64,000 nt of DNA from Sclerotiophoma versabilis (lineage: Eukaryota; Ascomycota; Dothideomycetes; Pleosporales; Didymellaceae), in NCBI GenBank assembly GCA_012274445.1, contig JAAROD010000076.1:558001-622000 (forward strand), given 5' to 3'. Made by a program: the position numbers and the translations under genes. Positions 9,496 to 20,020 of this stretch are shown in pieces. Below the pieces are notes generated by a model, which was given only the letters and a program-made list of their open reading frames with translations, did not search any database and had not been told where the DNA came from. Position 1 is the first letter of the stretch, and each line of letters opens with the position of its first letter.

Positions 9496-12400
9496 ATGGA
9501 GTAGTATTATCGGCACTCTTGGACTCAGGAGCACAAGCGAATTACATATCCCAAACAGCGATGTACCGAGCAGGCCTCGTACCACGCACAAAGGAACATG
9601 CCTATTCGCTCCGAGTAGCCAATGGAGAATCAATGCCGGAAGAGCCGTATATCATGTACGAGGTGATAGCGGCCCCCCTAGAGATACAGGGGCACCACGA
9701 GGAACTAACCCTAGACGTCTTCGCAAAGGCCACGCACGACGTCATACTAGGACTTCCCTGGTTACGAAAGCACAATCCAGAGATAGACTGGACATGGGAA
9801 AGACTTTCGTTGAGACGATGCAAATGCGGCACCAATGCATCGAAACCCACGCAGCGCACGCCGCGACTGGTGGATGAGAAGGAGATCAACAACGTCTCTT
9901 CGACACATAAGACGCGCCAAGATAGAGCGGTCGACCGTGTGGACAAAGGAAGCCCCTCCACGACGGTTAAGGAGAACAAGAGTGCACCTCCTGGCATACC
10001 AGATGTGTATAGACAGTACGCCTGGATGTTTAAAGAAGAGTTATCCGCAAAAGCGCTACCCAAGCATCAACCTTGGGATTGTGAGATTAAACTCGAGGAA
10101 GGGAAAGAACCACCCTTCGGGCCTATATACCAGTTATCCGAGAAAGAGCTCGAGATATTACGCGAGTACATCAAGGAGAACCTCGCGAAAGGATTCATTA
10201 GGAAATCCGAATCCCCGGCGGGATTTCCCATTCTATTCGTACCAAAGAAAGACGGCAAGCTGAGGCTTTGCGTCGACTACCGAAAGCTGAACGATATCAC
10301 CATCAAGAATCGTTACCCGCTACCCAACATATCCGAGTTACAGGACCGGTTATCAGGAGCGAAGTTCTTCACCGCACTCGACTTACGCGGAGCGTACAAC
10401 CTCATACGCATGAAGAAGGGCGAAGAATGGAAGACGGCGTTTAGAACCCGTTATGGTCACTACGAGTATACGGTCATGCCATTTGGGCTAACCAATGCAC
10501 CAGCAGTATGCCAGGCACTAATCAACAATGTGCTACGAGCACACCTGGACATTACAGTGGTGGCATACCTCGATGACATCCTAGTGTACAGCAAAACACT
10601 AGAAGAACACAAGGTCCACGTGCGACAAGTGTTAGAATGCTTAGCAACAGCAGACCTCAGGCTGAAGCCAGAGAAGTGCGAATGGCACAAGGAAGAAGTA
10701 GAGTTCCTTGGCTATGTCGTAGGAAGATATGGAGTTAAGATGAGCGAAAAGAAAATCCAGGTTGTGAAGGATTGGCCGACACCCACTACAGTCAAGGGAA
10801 TTCAAGAATTCCTTGGGTTCGTCAACTTCAACCGACGTTTCATCAAGGACTACTCCATGAAGGCCTTACCGCTCACGAGACTTACGCGGAAGGACACACC
10901 CTTCAAATGGGAACAAGCGCAAGAAGACGCTTTCCAATCGCTCAAGCAAGCATGCATAGAGCCTCCCACACTGATTGCATTCAGGAGCGGCGAACCCGCA
11001 CGCCTTGAAACAGATGCCTCGGATTTGGCATTAGGAGCATGCATTACTCAAGAACGAGGCGGTCAATGGCACCCGATCGCCTACCACTCAAGGAAGTTCA
11101 CGGCACCGGAAGAACGTTACGATGTACACGACAAAGAGCTTATGGCCATCGTCGATGCACTACAACATTGGAGAGTATACGCAGAAAGCTGCTCAGAACT
11201 CACCATCTACACAGATCACAAGAACTTGGTACATTTCACCACTACTAAGGTTCTGAACCGACGGCAAGTACGCTGGTCAGAAATGCTTGGTCAGTACAAG
11301 TTCAAGATCCTGTACACACCGGGGAAGGAAAACGGTAGAGCAGACGCGCTCAGCCGACGCCACGACCTCGCAGGCGAAAAGACAATCAACAAATTCGCCA
11401 TCCTCGGAGTTAACAAAGATGGGTCTTTAGGACCAACACAGCAGCTCAATCTAGTGATGCAAGTTCAGCAGGAACAACGCATCCCGGAGCAAGTACCAGA
11501 GGAGCTTCAAGAGGAAGTCATCTCAAGACATCATGACGATGCGCTACACGGACACCCTGGTATTGCCCGCACCATGGAACTCATCAAGCGACATTATGAG
11601 TTTCCCAACATGAAGGACAAGGTCACCAAGTTCATCAGGAACTGCGTGCAGTGCCAACAGAACAAGCACAGCACACACGCCAAGTACGGAGAGGCACAAG
11701 CAATGGAGCCACCCACGGCACCATGGACGAACATCACGATGGATTTCGTTACGCAGCTACCACCCTCCAAGGACCCTGTCACAGGATATACCTACGACTC
11801 AATCTTCGTCGTAGTGGATCGATTCACCAAATACGCTGAAATGATACCATTCAGACACAGCTACACTGCGCGGCAGCTAGCTACGGTATTCATCGATCGG
11901 ATCATTCGCCACCACGGAATGCCCGAGTCAATTGTCAGCGACAGAGATAAGCTTTTCACGTCAAACTATTGGACCACGATGCTTGCCGCATTAGGTACCA
12001 AGAAAAAGCTATCTACAGCCTATCATCCGCAGACGGACGGACAGACAGAAAGAACGAATCAGACGATGGAAACGTACCTTCGGATCTACAGCAACCAGGA
12101 ACAAGACAACTGGGTCTCGCTGTTACCCATGGCACAAATCGCATACAACAACAAGTTATCGGAAGCAACAGGCACAACGCCGTTCTTCGCGAATCACGGG
12201 AGACACCCAAATCTCTTTACTCGATCTCTCAATTGCCCTATTCAGACGGAATCAGCAATAGCTTCAGCAGTCAGACTAAAGGAAGTACACCAGAAATCAC
12301 TCGAAAACATCGCACGGGCTCAGGAACGAGCCATTTCATATGTCAATCAGAAACGAAAAACGGCACCTCAGCTAAAGGAGGGGGATAAAGTCTATCTCCT

Positions 12401-12830
12401 CACAAAAAATCTCAGAACACGAAGAGCAACGAAAAAACTGGACAAGGTCAAGGTCGGACCATTTTTCATTTCTAAGCAAATCAGCCCAGTCAACTACCGA
12501 CTTGAGCTACCCAAGGATGCAAAGATCCACCCAGTGTTCCATGTCTCGCTGTTGGAACCTGCCGACCCAAGAACGCCAATCCAGAAAGACTTCCACTACC
12601 AAGCCGACGGCAACGATGAGTGGGAAGTCGAAAAAATAACAACACATCGAAGAACCAAGAAAGGTATTCGATACCTAGTCAAATGGTTAGGGTACCCGGA
12701 GTCAGAAAGTACATGGGAACCCCCAGCGCACCTTAAGAACTGCCAACAGTTGTTGCGGCAGTATCGGCGGAATCAGGATCCAGAGGCGGAGGATACGATC
12801 CCCAGTCGAGACCAAGGGTCCCGGGCATGA
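9399..12830 (+). CDS. pol: Pol polyprotein of intact chromovirus (protease, RT, RNase H, integrase, chromodomain)
   Basis: Open in the -1 frame from 9399, expected to be made as a Gag-Pol fusion by shifting at 9405-9411; it has no plausible ATG near its start. Order of domains: aspartic protease (LLDSGA, Asp codon 9522); reverse transcriptase with YLDD at 10566-10577; RNase H (first catalytic Asp codon 11013); integrase with an HHCC zinc site (His codons 11532 and 11553, Cys 11643 and 11652) and D, D, E codons at 11742, 11940 and 12048, the last pair in D35E spacing; GPF/Y-type module near 12450; chromodomain about 12618-12750. All expected catalytic residues are present. The chromodomain probably directs insertion into heterochromatin, in keeping with this location. 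Confidence 0.96.
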   Translation, partial: GDFFRQAPKECSVERSLNAIGDGSLIRLPIKLNGVVLSALLDSGAQANYISQTAMYRAGLVPRTKEHAYSLRVANGESMPEEPYIMYEVIAAPLEIQGHHEELTLDVFAKATHDVILGLPWLRKHNPEIDWTWERLSLRRCKCGTNASKPTQRTPRLVDEKEINNVSSTHKTRQDRAVDRVDKGSPSTTVKENKSAPPGIPDVYRQYAWMFKEELSAKALPKHQPWDCEIKLEEGKEPPFGPIYQLSEKELEILREYIKENLAKGFIRKSESPAGFPILFVPKKDGKLRLCVDYRKLNDITIKNRYPLPNISELQDRLSGAKFFTALDLRGAYNLIRMKKGEEWKTAFRTRYGHYEYTVMPFGLTNAPAVCQALINNVLRAHLDITVVAYLDDILVYSKTLEEHKVHVRQVLECLATADLRLKPEKCEWHKEEVEFLGYVVGRYGVKMSEKKIQVVKDWPTPTTVKGIQEFLGFVNFNRRFIKDYSMKALPLTRLTRKDTPFKWEQAQEDAFQSLKQACIEPPTLIAFRSGEPARLETDASDLALGACITQERGGQWHPIAYHSRKFTAPEERYDVHDKELMAIVDALQHWRVYAESCSELTIYTDHKNLVHFTTTKVLNRRQVRWSEMLGQYKFKILYTPGKENGRADALSRRHDLAGEKTINKFAILGVNKDGSLGPTQQLNLVMQVQQEQRIPEQVPEELQEEVISRHHDDALHGHPGIARTMELIKRHYEFPNMKDKVTKFIRNCVQCQQNKHSTHAKYGEAQAMEPPTAPWTNITMDFVTQLPPSKDPVTGYTYDSIFVVVDRFTKYAEMIPFRHSYTARQLATVFIDRIIRHHGMPESIVSDRDKLFTSNYWTTMLAALGTKKKLSTAYHPQTDGQTERTNQTMETYLRIYSNQEQDNWVSLLPMAQIAYNNKLSEATGTTPFFANHGRHPNLFTRSLNCPIQTESAIASAVRLKEVHQKSLENIARAQERAISYVNQKRKTAPQLKEGDKVYLLTKNLRTRRATKKLDKVKVGPFFISKQISPVNYRLELPKDAKIHPVFHVSLLEPADPRTPIQKDFHYQADGNDEWEVEKITTHRRTKKGIRYLVKWLGYPESESTWEPPAHLKNCQQLLRQYRRNQDPEAEDTIPSRDQGSRA
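9405..9411 (+). promoter_or_regulatory. -1 ribosomal frameshift site, T TTT TTA
   Basis: In the gag frame the codons here read ACT TTT TTA GGC, giving the canonical X XXY YYZ heptamer U UUU UUA. The -1 frame is open from 9399, just after two TGA codons (9393, 9396), through to the pol stop. Slippage here would fuse Gag to protease. Downstream, GCTC/GAGC at 9430-9441 can form a small hairpin and TCCC/GGGA (9444-9463) can pair; whether these form a stimulatory structure is untested. Confidence 0.8.
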
Positions 12831-13278
12831 GCCCATTTTCGAGAACAGTGACGTCATTCAACAACGACTCCTGTTGCTCCAGAGGCTCAATCTCTTCAAC
12901 GAACTGAGCACTCGCGTCGAACCATTGTTGTTCTCGACGCTTTAAGAATTTCTTTTGTTTACGCACCCGATTCAACTTCGCACGGGCAGCTTGCAAGGCG
13001 GCCATCGCGGCCTCCTCGGCCTCAGCCGCTTCGTCTTCCATTTGTTCCAACCGCGACATCTCGTTGTCGATTTTCGAGAAGTCGGGAACGGGCAGGTCAA
13101 CTGGTTCACACTTCTTGATCCCGTTGTACTCGCAGTTTCCGCACTTCTTGCTCAGGGACGCCAACTTGCAAGGCAAGTTGTTCTTGGCGCAGTATTTGCA
13201 AGCAACCATGGCAATGAATCCGACAGCGTTTATGCGATCTCCTTTGGTATGACGGTGTAGAGTACTCCTGGAGGACAT
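12733..13278 (-). CDS. Antisense Zn2Cys6-like coiled-coil protein inside the retrotransposon
   Basis: 181 codons on the strand opposite gag-pol, from the ATG at 13278, overlapping the last 98 bases of pol. Residues 27-57 hold six cysteines in C-X2-C-X6-C-X8-C-X2-C-X7-C, within the spacing range of the fungal Zn2Cys6 binuclear cluster. Residues of about 70-120 are rich in Ala, Glu, Lys, Arg and Leu and look like a coiled coil; the tail is acidic and Pro/Asp-rich. A cluster followed by a coiled coil is the layout of Gal4-type DNA-binding regions, but no transcription-factor middle domain is present. Transcription would have to start within or near the 3' LTR. Two RIPed relics (23678-23770 and 58030-58122) keep the same six-Cys spacing, which argues that this is a real gene. 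Its function is unknown. Confidence 0.8.
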   Translation of the reverse strand: MSSRSTLHRHTKGDRINAVGFIAMVACKYCAKNNLPCKLASLSKKCGNCEYNGIKKCEPVDLPVPDFSKIDNEMSRLEQMEDEAAEAEEAAMAALQAARAKLNRVRKQKKFLKRREQQWFDASAQFVEEIEPLEQQESLLNDVTVLENGLMPGTLGLDWGSYPPPLDPDSADTAATTVGSS

Positions 13279-13303
13279 CGGTTAATTCATGAGGACATGA
13301 ATC

Positions 13304-13320
13304 GTGGAAGAGGGGGATAG
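13304..13320 (+). promoter_or_regulatory. Polypurine tract
   Basis: GTGGAAGAGGGGGATAG directly abuts the 3' LTR and is the expected primer for plus-strand DNA synthesis. RIPed equivalents abut the LTRs of relic A (5453 on, complement), relic B (23556 on, complement) and relic C (ending 58243). Confidence 0.85.
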
Positions 13321-13821
13321 TGTTACGATCTCGGAGGATGGCACGCGGGGATGGTGACTTATTACCAATGGCGGGCCCTGGATCGGCGGGCGCCAGGCCC
13401 CAGGTCACGTGATGTCTCACGAACTCCACACAGAACCTGGAGTCAGGAGTGTGAGACACGACAACACAACGTCACGTGATGTCCCACGAATCCCACATTG
13501 TTCCATGAATACCACAAGGCCCCCTATGGGACTTGGTGGAAGACCATGCTACACTATGGGACATCTTAAGTATATAGTCAGTAGGAACACAACCCTTATG
13601 GTTCGTGTTCAACTTAGTCAATCAAGTTTGTCTTTGGAATCTCAACCCCCAACTCTCGAGCTAGATAGTCTACTCTATACTACTCATTGTTACCCTCCAT
13701 TGTCACGGTGTCTCACTAGACAATAACCCCAACCCTTACGGATCATCCTGTACCAGCGCTCATCCCTGAGAACCAATACGAATAGTGCTTACGAGCTTTG
13801 CTTGAAAGTACAACTTCAACA
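13321..13821 (+). repeat. 3' LTR of intact chromovirus
   Basis: 501 bases, equal to 6836-7336 except at 13333 (G instead of A). It ends TTCAACA and is followed by the duplicated target AAAGC. It may also supply the promoter region for the antisense ORF starting at 13278. Confidence 0.96.
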
Positions 13822-13826
13822 AAAGC
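13822..13826. repeat. Right target-site duplication AAAGC
   Basis: Direct copy of 6831-6835. The flanking RIPed relic continues from 13827 without loss, as shown by comparison with 26811 onward. Confidence 0.95.
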
Positions 13827-16800
13827 TTATCTCTATTACTAATAATTAATATAGGTATTCTATAGTAGTAGATAATCTAATTAATAAATACTATACCTAG
13901 CTGCTATATAGTATAGCTGTGTCTAAATAGTATTATCTTAGTATACTTAGTAAATTAGTCTACTATAATAAAGACTAAGTTATAGGTATATTCTATAATA
14001 GAGTTCTTAGAGAGTAGTAGCTATATAATAAAATCTATTATAATATTTTTCTATAGTACTATTAGTAGCTCTATTACTTATACTTCTTTATACTTAGTAT
14101 ATATACTATACTTATTCTATTAGTACTATATATAGTTTCTAATAAACTTAGTAACTTTATTCTTTATATTAGAGTACTTATAATACTACTTAATAAGCTC
14201 TATAGTATAGAAAATACTAAAGTGTCTATATAGCGTATTATTATAATATTTTAAAATAACTTCTTTCTAAAGTTTCTCTAGTACTTAGTCTAGAATATAT
14301 TATTCTTACTAAACTTATATTACTAAGTTAAGCTGCTGTAATAGTCCTAATAACCTATTCTTATTAACTCTAAGAATAGTAAACTTATTAATTATCTTTT
14401 TCTCTACTAGGTTATAGTATTAACTAAGTATATTTACTCTACTATTTTCTTTTCCTAGTATATATAGAATCTTAAACTTATACTAACTAAGTATTTCTAA
14501 CTAGTATACTTACTATTAATTTAGAACCTTAGTAGTAGTAAAATATACTAAGTTCTTATAATCTATATAAATAGTAAGTTTTAAGTAGCTTTCTATATAT
14601 ACTTTCTAATATTATAGTATATTAATAATAGCTATAAGCTCTTTATTATATATATTATATTATTCTTCTAGTACTATAAACTTCTTTAAGTAGTAGGTAA
14701 TTAGGTACTATTAACTATCTTATTCTTAAGTAATATATACTTCTAACACTAAATCTAAATTATCTATTTTAAGGTATATAGGTTTACTACTTCTAAATAT
14801 AATAAGTATAGAAGACTTTGTATATACCTACTTAAGTAATTAGAAAGTATTCTTTTATACTTATTTCTATTTAAAGAGTATATTCTACTATATAAGTTTT
14901 ATAAGTAATAAGAACTTTATAGAGTAGTTTTTAATAAAGTATTAGTTAAATTTAATAAACTTAAGAAATACTTAGATTTCTTTAACTATAGTAGGTATTA
15001 GCTAATTCTTTATAACCTAGATTTTCTTTTTACTTATCTTAACTTTATATCTTTCTATAATATAGCTAAGAAACCTAACTTCTTCTTTTTACTATTTATA
15101 CTTCTTTAGCTTTAGCCTAAGGTCTACTATTACTAAGTATTCTAATACTTATTATATATAAACCTTATATTTCTCTAGTATCTTACTATATACTAGAATA
15201 TTATTAAAGTATACTACTACTATAATATCTAGGTGTACCTATAGTATATTATTAATTAGTACCTAATATACTGCTAGTATATTAGTTAGCCTAAATAGTA
15301 TAACTATATACTTATAGTAACTATAATAGGTTCTAAATACTATCTTCTATTCTTTACCTTTCTTTATGCATATAAGGTTGTATACTCTATATAAGCTAAC
15401 TATAGTAAAGAACTTTACTTCTTATAGTTAATTCTATAACTTAGATATATTAGGTAGTAGATAATAATTCTTAATAGTAATATTATTTAACTTCTAGTAG
15501 TTAACGCAAAGTCTTAGCTTACTGTTTTTCTTTAGTATAAATAGAATAGAGAATCTTACTAGGGATTTAGATTTTCTAATAAATTCTTTTATAAGGTTCT
15601 CCTTAATATACTTATGCAGTATCTTAAGTTTCTTCTTAAATAGCTAGTATATAGGCCTAAAGGGTAGTTCTTTCTCTTCCTTAAGTTTAATCTTATAATT
15701 CTAAGGTTAATACTTAGGTAATACTTTTATAGATAACTCTTCTTTAAATATCTAGGCGTACTATCTATATACATCTAGTATACTAGAAGGTATACTCTTA
15801 TTCTTCTTAACTATTATAGAGAGGCTTTCTTTATCTATATAGTTAACTACTCTATTTTAGTATATCTTATATGTTAAAGAGACGTTATTAATCTTCTTCT
15901 TATCTACTAGCTGCAACGTGCGCTGTATAGGCTTTAATATATTAGTACTATATTTATATTATCTTAATAAAAGTTATTTCTATATCTAGTTTATTTCTAG
16001 ATTATACTTTTATAACTAGAGAAGTTCTAGTATAATATTATATATAGCCTTTATAAAGACGTCTAGAGTTAATTTCTTATAGTGCCTCTATATTTCTAGA
16101 GAGGCTGCTACTACTTTATATATAATATATAGCTCTTCTAGTATTAATTCTCTATTAGCTACTTAGAGTAAGTAGGCGTGTTCCTTTATATACAGTATAA
16201 GACCTACTTAGTATATTACTATCTAGGATATATAGTTTGCCTATACTCCTAAGTCTAAGAGTACTAATAATACTACTCTATTTAACTTAATAGGTAGTCT
16301 AATAAGTAAGCTATTTCTAATAGTGTTAGGAGATTACTTAGTAGAGTACTCTTTTAGTACTTACCTAAAAAAGTTTCTTTATTACTAAATCTATAGATAA
16401 TCTTACTACCTTTATATAGTTTATAGTTTAGGTTAAGGTAATATTACTAATATAGATTATAGTAGAAGCTGTTAATAACTAATTATATATATATAATTAC
16501 CTAATAGTTATCTATACCTAGAAAGTACAGCTTAAAATACTTATTCTAGAGGTGCATTTTGCATATATTATTCTTATAATTATACTATTATTTTCTGTAT
16601 ATAGTACTAGGAGTTAGGAACTATCTTCTTTCTAGTTTTTCTAATTTATAAATACAACAGGCGTTATATACGCATACTATCTATAATAGCTTTTTATAAT
16701 TTAGATTTTAGTAGTCTAAGGTATAGTCTAGTTATAGGTTTAGATATAATACTAGCTTTCTGTTAAAGTTAGGCTTATTCCTGCTTTAGTTGTTTTTTAT

Positions 16801-18386
16801 TTATTACTTAAGTTTCTGTTATATAGCGTACTTACTAGCACTAAGCTTATTAAACTTATGTTTCTACTAATCTTATTAGAATCTGTTTAGGTTATTAACC
16901 TATTATTATCCTATATAAGTTTAGAGTACTATTTATTATAGTCTCTTATTAATACTTTTAGTAATCTATTTACAGTTTACTTAAAAGGTATTATTATTAT
17001 CTTAGAATTCTTAATATACTAATTCTACTTTAGTATACTTATTAAATTTACGCATATCTATATTATACTAACTTTCTTTAGTATTAGAGGCGTAGGTAAT
17101 ACCTCTATCTACTTCTTATCTAGCAGTATTATATAGTTATTAGGATATTATAGGCTACTTATACCTGTGCACTTTTAGTTCTTATTTATATACTTATCTT
17201 ATCTATTCTAATAGTTATTCTGTTAGATTCTGTAGATACTTCTGCTGTTTATCTAACTTCTAGTATAGTATAGGTGCTTAGCTTTAGACATTCTATATAT
17301 TCTTATTAAATAGCTTAATATAGTTATTATTAGATCTAGTCTTAGAGTCTTTTATAAGACGTTTTATATTATTAGTAAGAATCTCCTATTTATTATTAGT
17401 ATCTATATTACTATAGGTTAGTATGTTAAGTTATTAAACTACCTTATTCTTTAATTAATAATCTCTTGCATAGTAGCCTTACTTACTATATTTATAATAA
17501 GTTATACTAGACTTATTCTTATTATAACTACTCTTTTTCTTATTCTATTATTCTAGTAGCAGTCTCTTATTAAGGTTTAAGAGGTCTATAGCCTCTAGTC
17601 TAAAGTATCTACTTTATATATTATTATATATGCGTTAACTAGTATAAGGCTAATAGTAGTTGCGTTCTTCTTAGTTTCCTTAGTGTAGGTTATTATTACG
17701 CTACTAGTTTTATAGTTATAAGCAGTTATTTATATTACCTATAACTTATACTTATAGATTCTTCTCTAACTCTAAGTAAAGCTTATAGAGATAAGTATTA
17801 ATATTAATAGCTTTGTTTTCTAAGTATTTAAGGCTTCTAATTACTGCGCTAGTATGTATAAGTTCTTTCTTAACCTTAGGCTTTAGACTCTATCTAAACA
17901 TAGTTATTAATACAGTATTATTCTAGTTAGTGTTATAAGCAATAGCTTAGAAATTAGTAGTATAGTCTATAACTAATATAGTCTGCTAAATAGTCTAGAT
18001 ATTACGTCTAGCTATAATAGGTTTATTAATAACTCTAAAGATCTATTAGATCTTAGTCTTAAACTCTATAAAGTTATTAAGCTATATATTATTCTTAAGG
18101 GAGGTAGTCTTACTTATTTTATTCTAAATAAAGAGTTAAATCTACTTAAAGGCTTTGCTACGTATATATAATACAGCTAGCTTAACCTTATTTTCTTCTT
18201 TAATATATGCGCCTTAAAAGGTAAAGAATAAATTAAACTAAAGAAGCTAGTTCTTAAGCTTAGAATAGTTTCTATTATAAAGGTTAGGTTTAGTAACCTT
18301 AAGGCTAGCTGAATTACGCGTGTTAGTAGAGTTACTAGAAGTAGTATAATCTTCTAATATATTACTTATATTAGAGGTATTTAAAA
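13827..18386 (-). pseudogene. Gypsy relic A, rest of pol and gag (RIPed)
   Basis: This continues relic A after the intact insertion. On the minus strand it runs through integrase, RNase H, RT, protease (about 13.8-16.5 kb) and Gag (about 16.5-18.37 kb). The Gag capsid part is readable at about 17.9-18.3 kb when RIP stops are ignored and lines up with the intact Gag domain. The total internal length of relic A (5453-6835 plus 13827-18386) is 5943 bases against 5984 in the intact copy, so it was once complete. No open frame remains. Confidence 0.85.
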
Positions 18387-18865
18387 TATTAAAGTTATAC
18401 TTTAGTTAAAGACTATAAGGACTAATTCTGTTAGTTCTTAGGTATAAACAACACGCAGTAGATTAGGTTAGGTTATTACTAAGTAAAACACTGTAATAAT
18501 AGGAGTTAATAATAAGTAGTATAGAGTAGACTATCTAGCTTAAGAGTTAGGTTAAGATTCTAAAGATAAACTTAATTAATAAGGTTAAATATAAACTATA
18601 AAGGTTATGTTCCTACTTACTATATACTTATAGTATCTTATAGTATAGTATAGTTTCCTACTAAGTTCTATAGAGAGCCTTATAGTATCTATAGAATACT
18701 ATAGAAATTATAGAATATTATATAATATTATTTTATTATATCTTATACTTCTAACTCTAGAGTCTATATAGAGTTTATAAGATATTATATAACTTAAGGT
18801 CTAGTGTCTACTAATCTAGAGCCTACTATTAGTAATAATTTATTATCTCTATATACTATTCTCTA
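18387..18865 (-). repeat. 5' LTR of gypsy relic A (reverse orientation, right end approximate)
   Basis: It abuts the relic's gag start directly. The part up to the TATA box matches the family LTR, but its sequence subtype resembles the LTR at 58244 rather than relic A's own 3' LTR at 4954, and the U3 beyond the TATA box is different again. The two LTRs of relic A are therefore mismatched. The right end is blurred by a junction with a plus-strand gag fragment. Confidence 0.65.
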
Positions 18866-19860
18866 AGATTATAATATAGAGACTAAACTCTAAAGTTAAG
18901 AAAGAACTTATAGATACTGCTATAAGTACTAATAACTTTAATAACCTAGTTAATAAGGCTATTAGTATTAATATTAAGCTTTATAAGCTTTAGTAGAAAC
19001 TTAAGAATAATCTATAAATATATATTATACTTATAGAATAATACCTACTACTATATAACCTATAGTATAATAACCTTAATTAAGAAAACTAAGAAAATAA
19101 CTACTACTAGTCTAATACTAGATACTATATATATAATAGTACTAGTAGTAGTTACTATAGAGTAGAGGCTATAGACCTGTCTAATATTAATAAGAGACTA
19201 GAACTATAATAGAATTAGAAAAATAAGAGTAGTAATAAGAAGAATAAGTTTAGTATAACTTATTATAGTTATAGTAAATTAGGCTACTATACTAAGAACT
19301 ATTAATCTAAGAATAAAGTAGTTTAGTAGCTTAATATACTTACCTATAAAGATATAAATACTAGTAATAAATAGAAGGTTTTTACTAATAATATAGAACG
19401 CCTTATAGAGAACTTTAAGACTAGATCTTATAATATCTATATTAAATTATCTAATAAGAATATATAGAATATCTAAAGCTAAGTACTTATACTATACTAA
19501 GAGTAAGATAAATAGTAGAAGTATTTATAAGACCTAATAGAATAACTATTAGTATAGATAGAATAAGTATATAAATAAGAACTAGAAGTATATAAGTATA
19601 AACAACCTATAACATCCTAGTAACTATATAATACTACTAGATAAGAAGTAGATAGAGGTATTATCTATACTTCTAGTACTAAAGAAAGTTAGTATAATAT
19701 AGATATATATAAATTTAATAAATATATAGATATTAAACTAGTATATTAGAAATTTTAAGATAATAATACTACCTTTTAAGAAAACTATAATTATATTACT
19801 AAAAGTATTTATAAGAAACTATAGTAAATAGTACTTTAAACTAGGCTAGTAAATAAGTAG
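18866..19860 (+). pseudogene. RIPed gypsy gag fragment, plus strand
   Basis: The sequence follows the intact gag from about its position 7890 to 8880, including the zinc-knuckle region near 19255-19300 and the downstream acidic part. It stops abruptly at a minisatellite. It is in the opposite orientation to relic A, so it comes from another element copy. Confidence 0.75.
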
Positions 19861-20020
19861 AGGTTAGGTAGAGGTTAGGTAGGTTATATAACCTACCTCT
19901 ACCTAACCTTAACCTCTACCTATACTAGTAGCTGCTAAGTAGGTATAGGTTAGGTTAAAGTAGCACTAGCATAGGTAGGGGTTAGGTAGAGGTAGCACTA
20001 GTGTAGGTAGAGGTTAGGTA
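19857..20020. repeat. TAGGT-type minisatellite with imperfect inverted repeat
   Basis: Repeats of units such as AGGTTAGGTAG, first in one orientation, then inverted (CTACCTAACC) around TTATATAA near 19885, then direct again to 20020. The sequence contains almost no CpA/TpG, so it may be RIPed or intrinsically of this kind. It looks like the end of an unidentified element or a rearrangement junction. Confidence 0.65.

Larger units (their letters stand above)
6836..13821 (+). mobile_element. Intact Ty3/gypsy chromovirus LTR retrotransposon
   Basis: A complete 6986-base element with two 501-base LTRs (TG...CA), AAAGC target duplications, a candidate primer site, open gag and pol frames, a polypurine tract and an antisense ORF before the 3' LTR. 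By eye the LTRs differ at one position (A at 6848, G at 13333), so insertion was recent. Base composition is near balanced and there is no RIP, in sharp contrast with the flanking DNA. It sits inside a RIPed relic of its own family in the opposite orientation. The chromodomain and the fungal host place it with chromoviruses, close to the MAGGY/Tf1-type group (inference). Confidence 0.97.

Noticed and set aside
9519..9521. Pol starting at 9519
   Set aside because: The codon is TTG (Leu) just before the protease DSGA motif; the frame is open back to 9399 and is best reached by -1 frameshifting.
9602..10063. Antisense ORF of 153 codons under the protease region
   Set aside because: Looks like the complement of coding sequence, with no domain and no conserved pattern.
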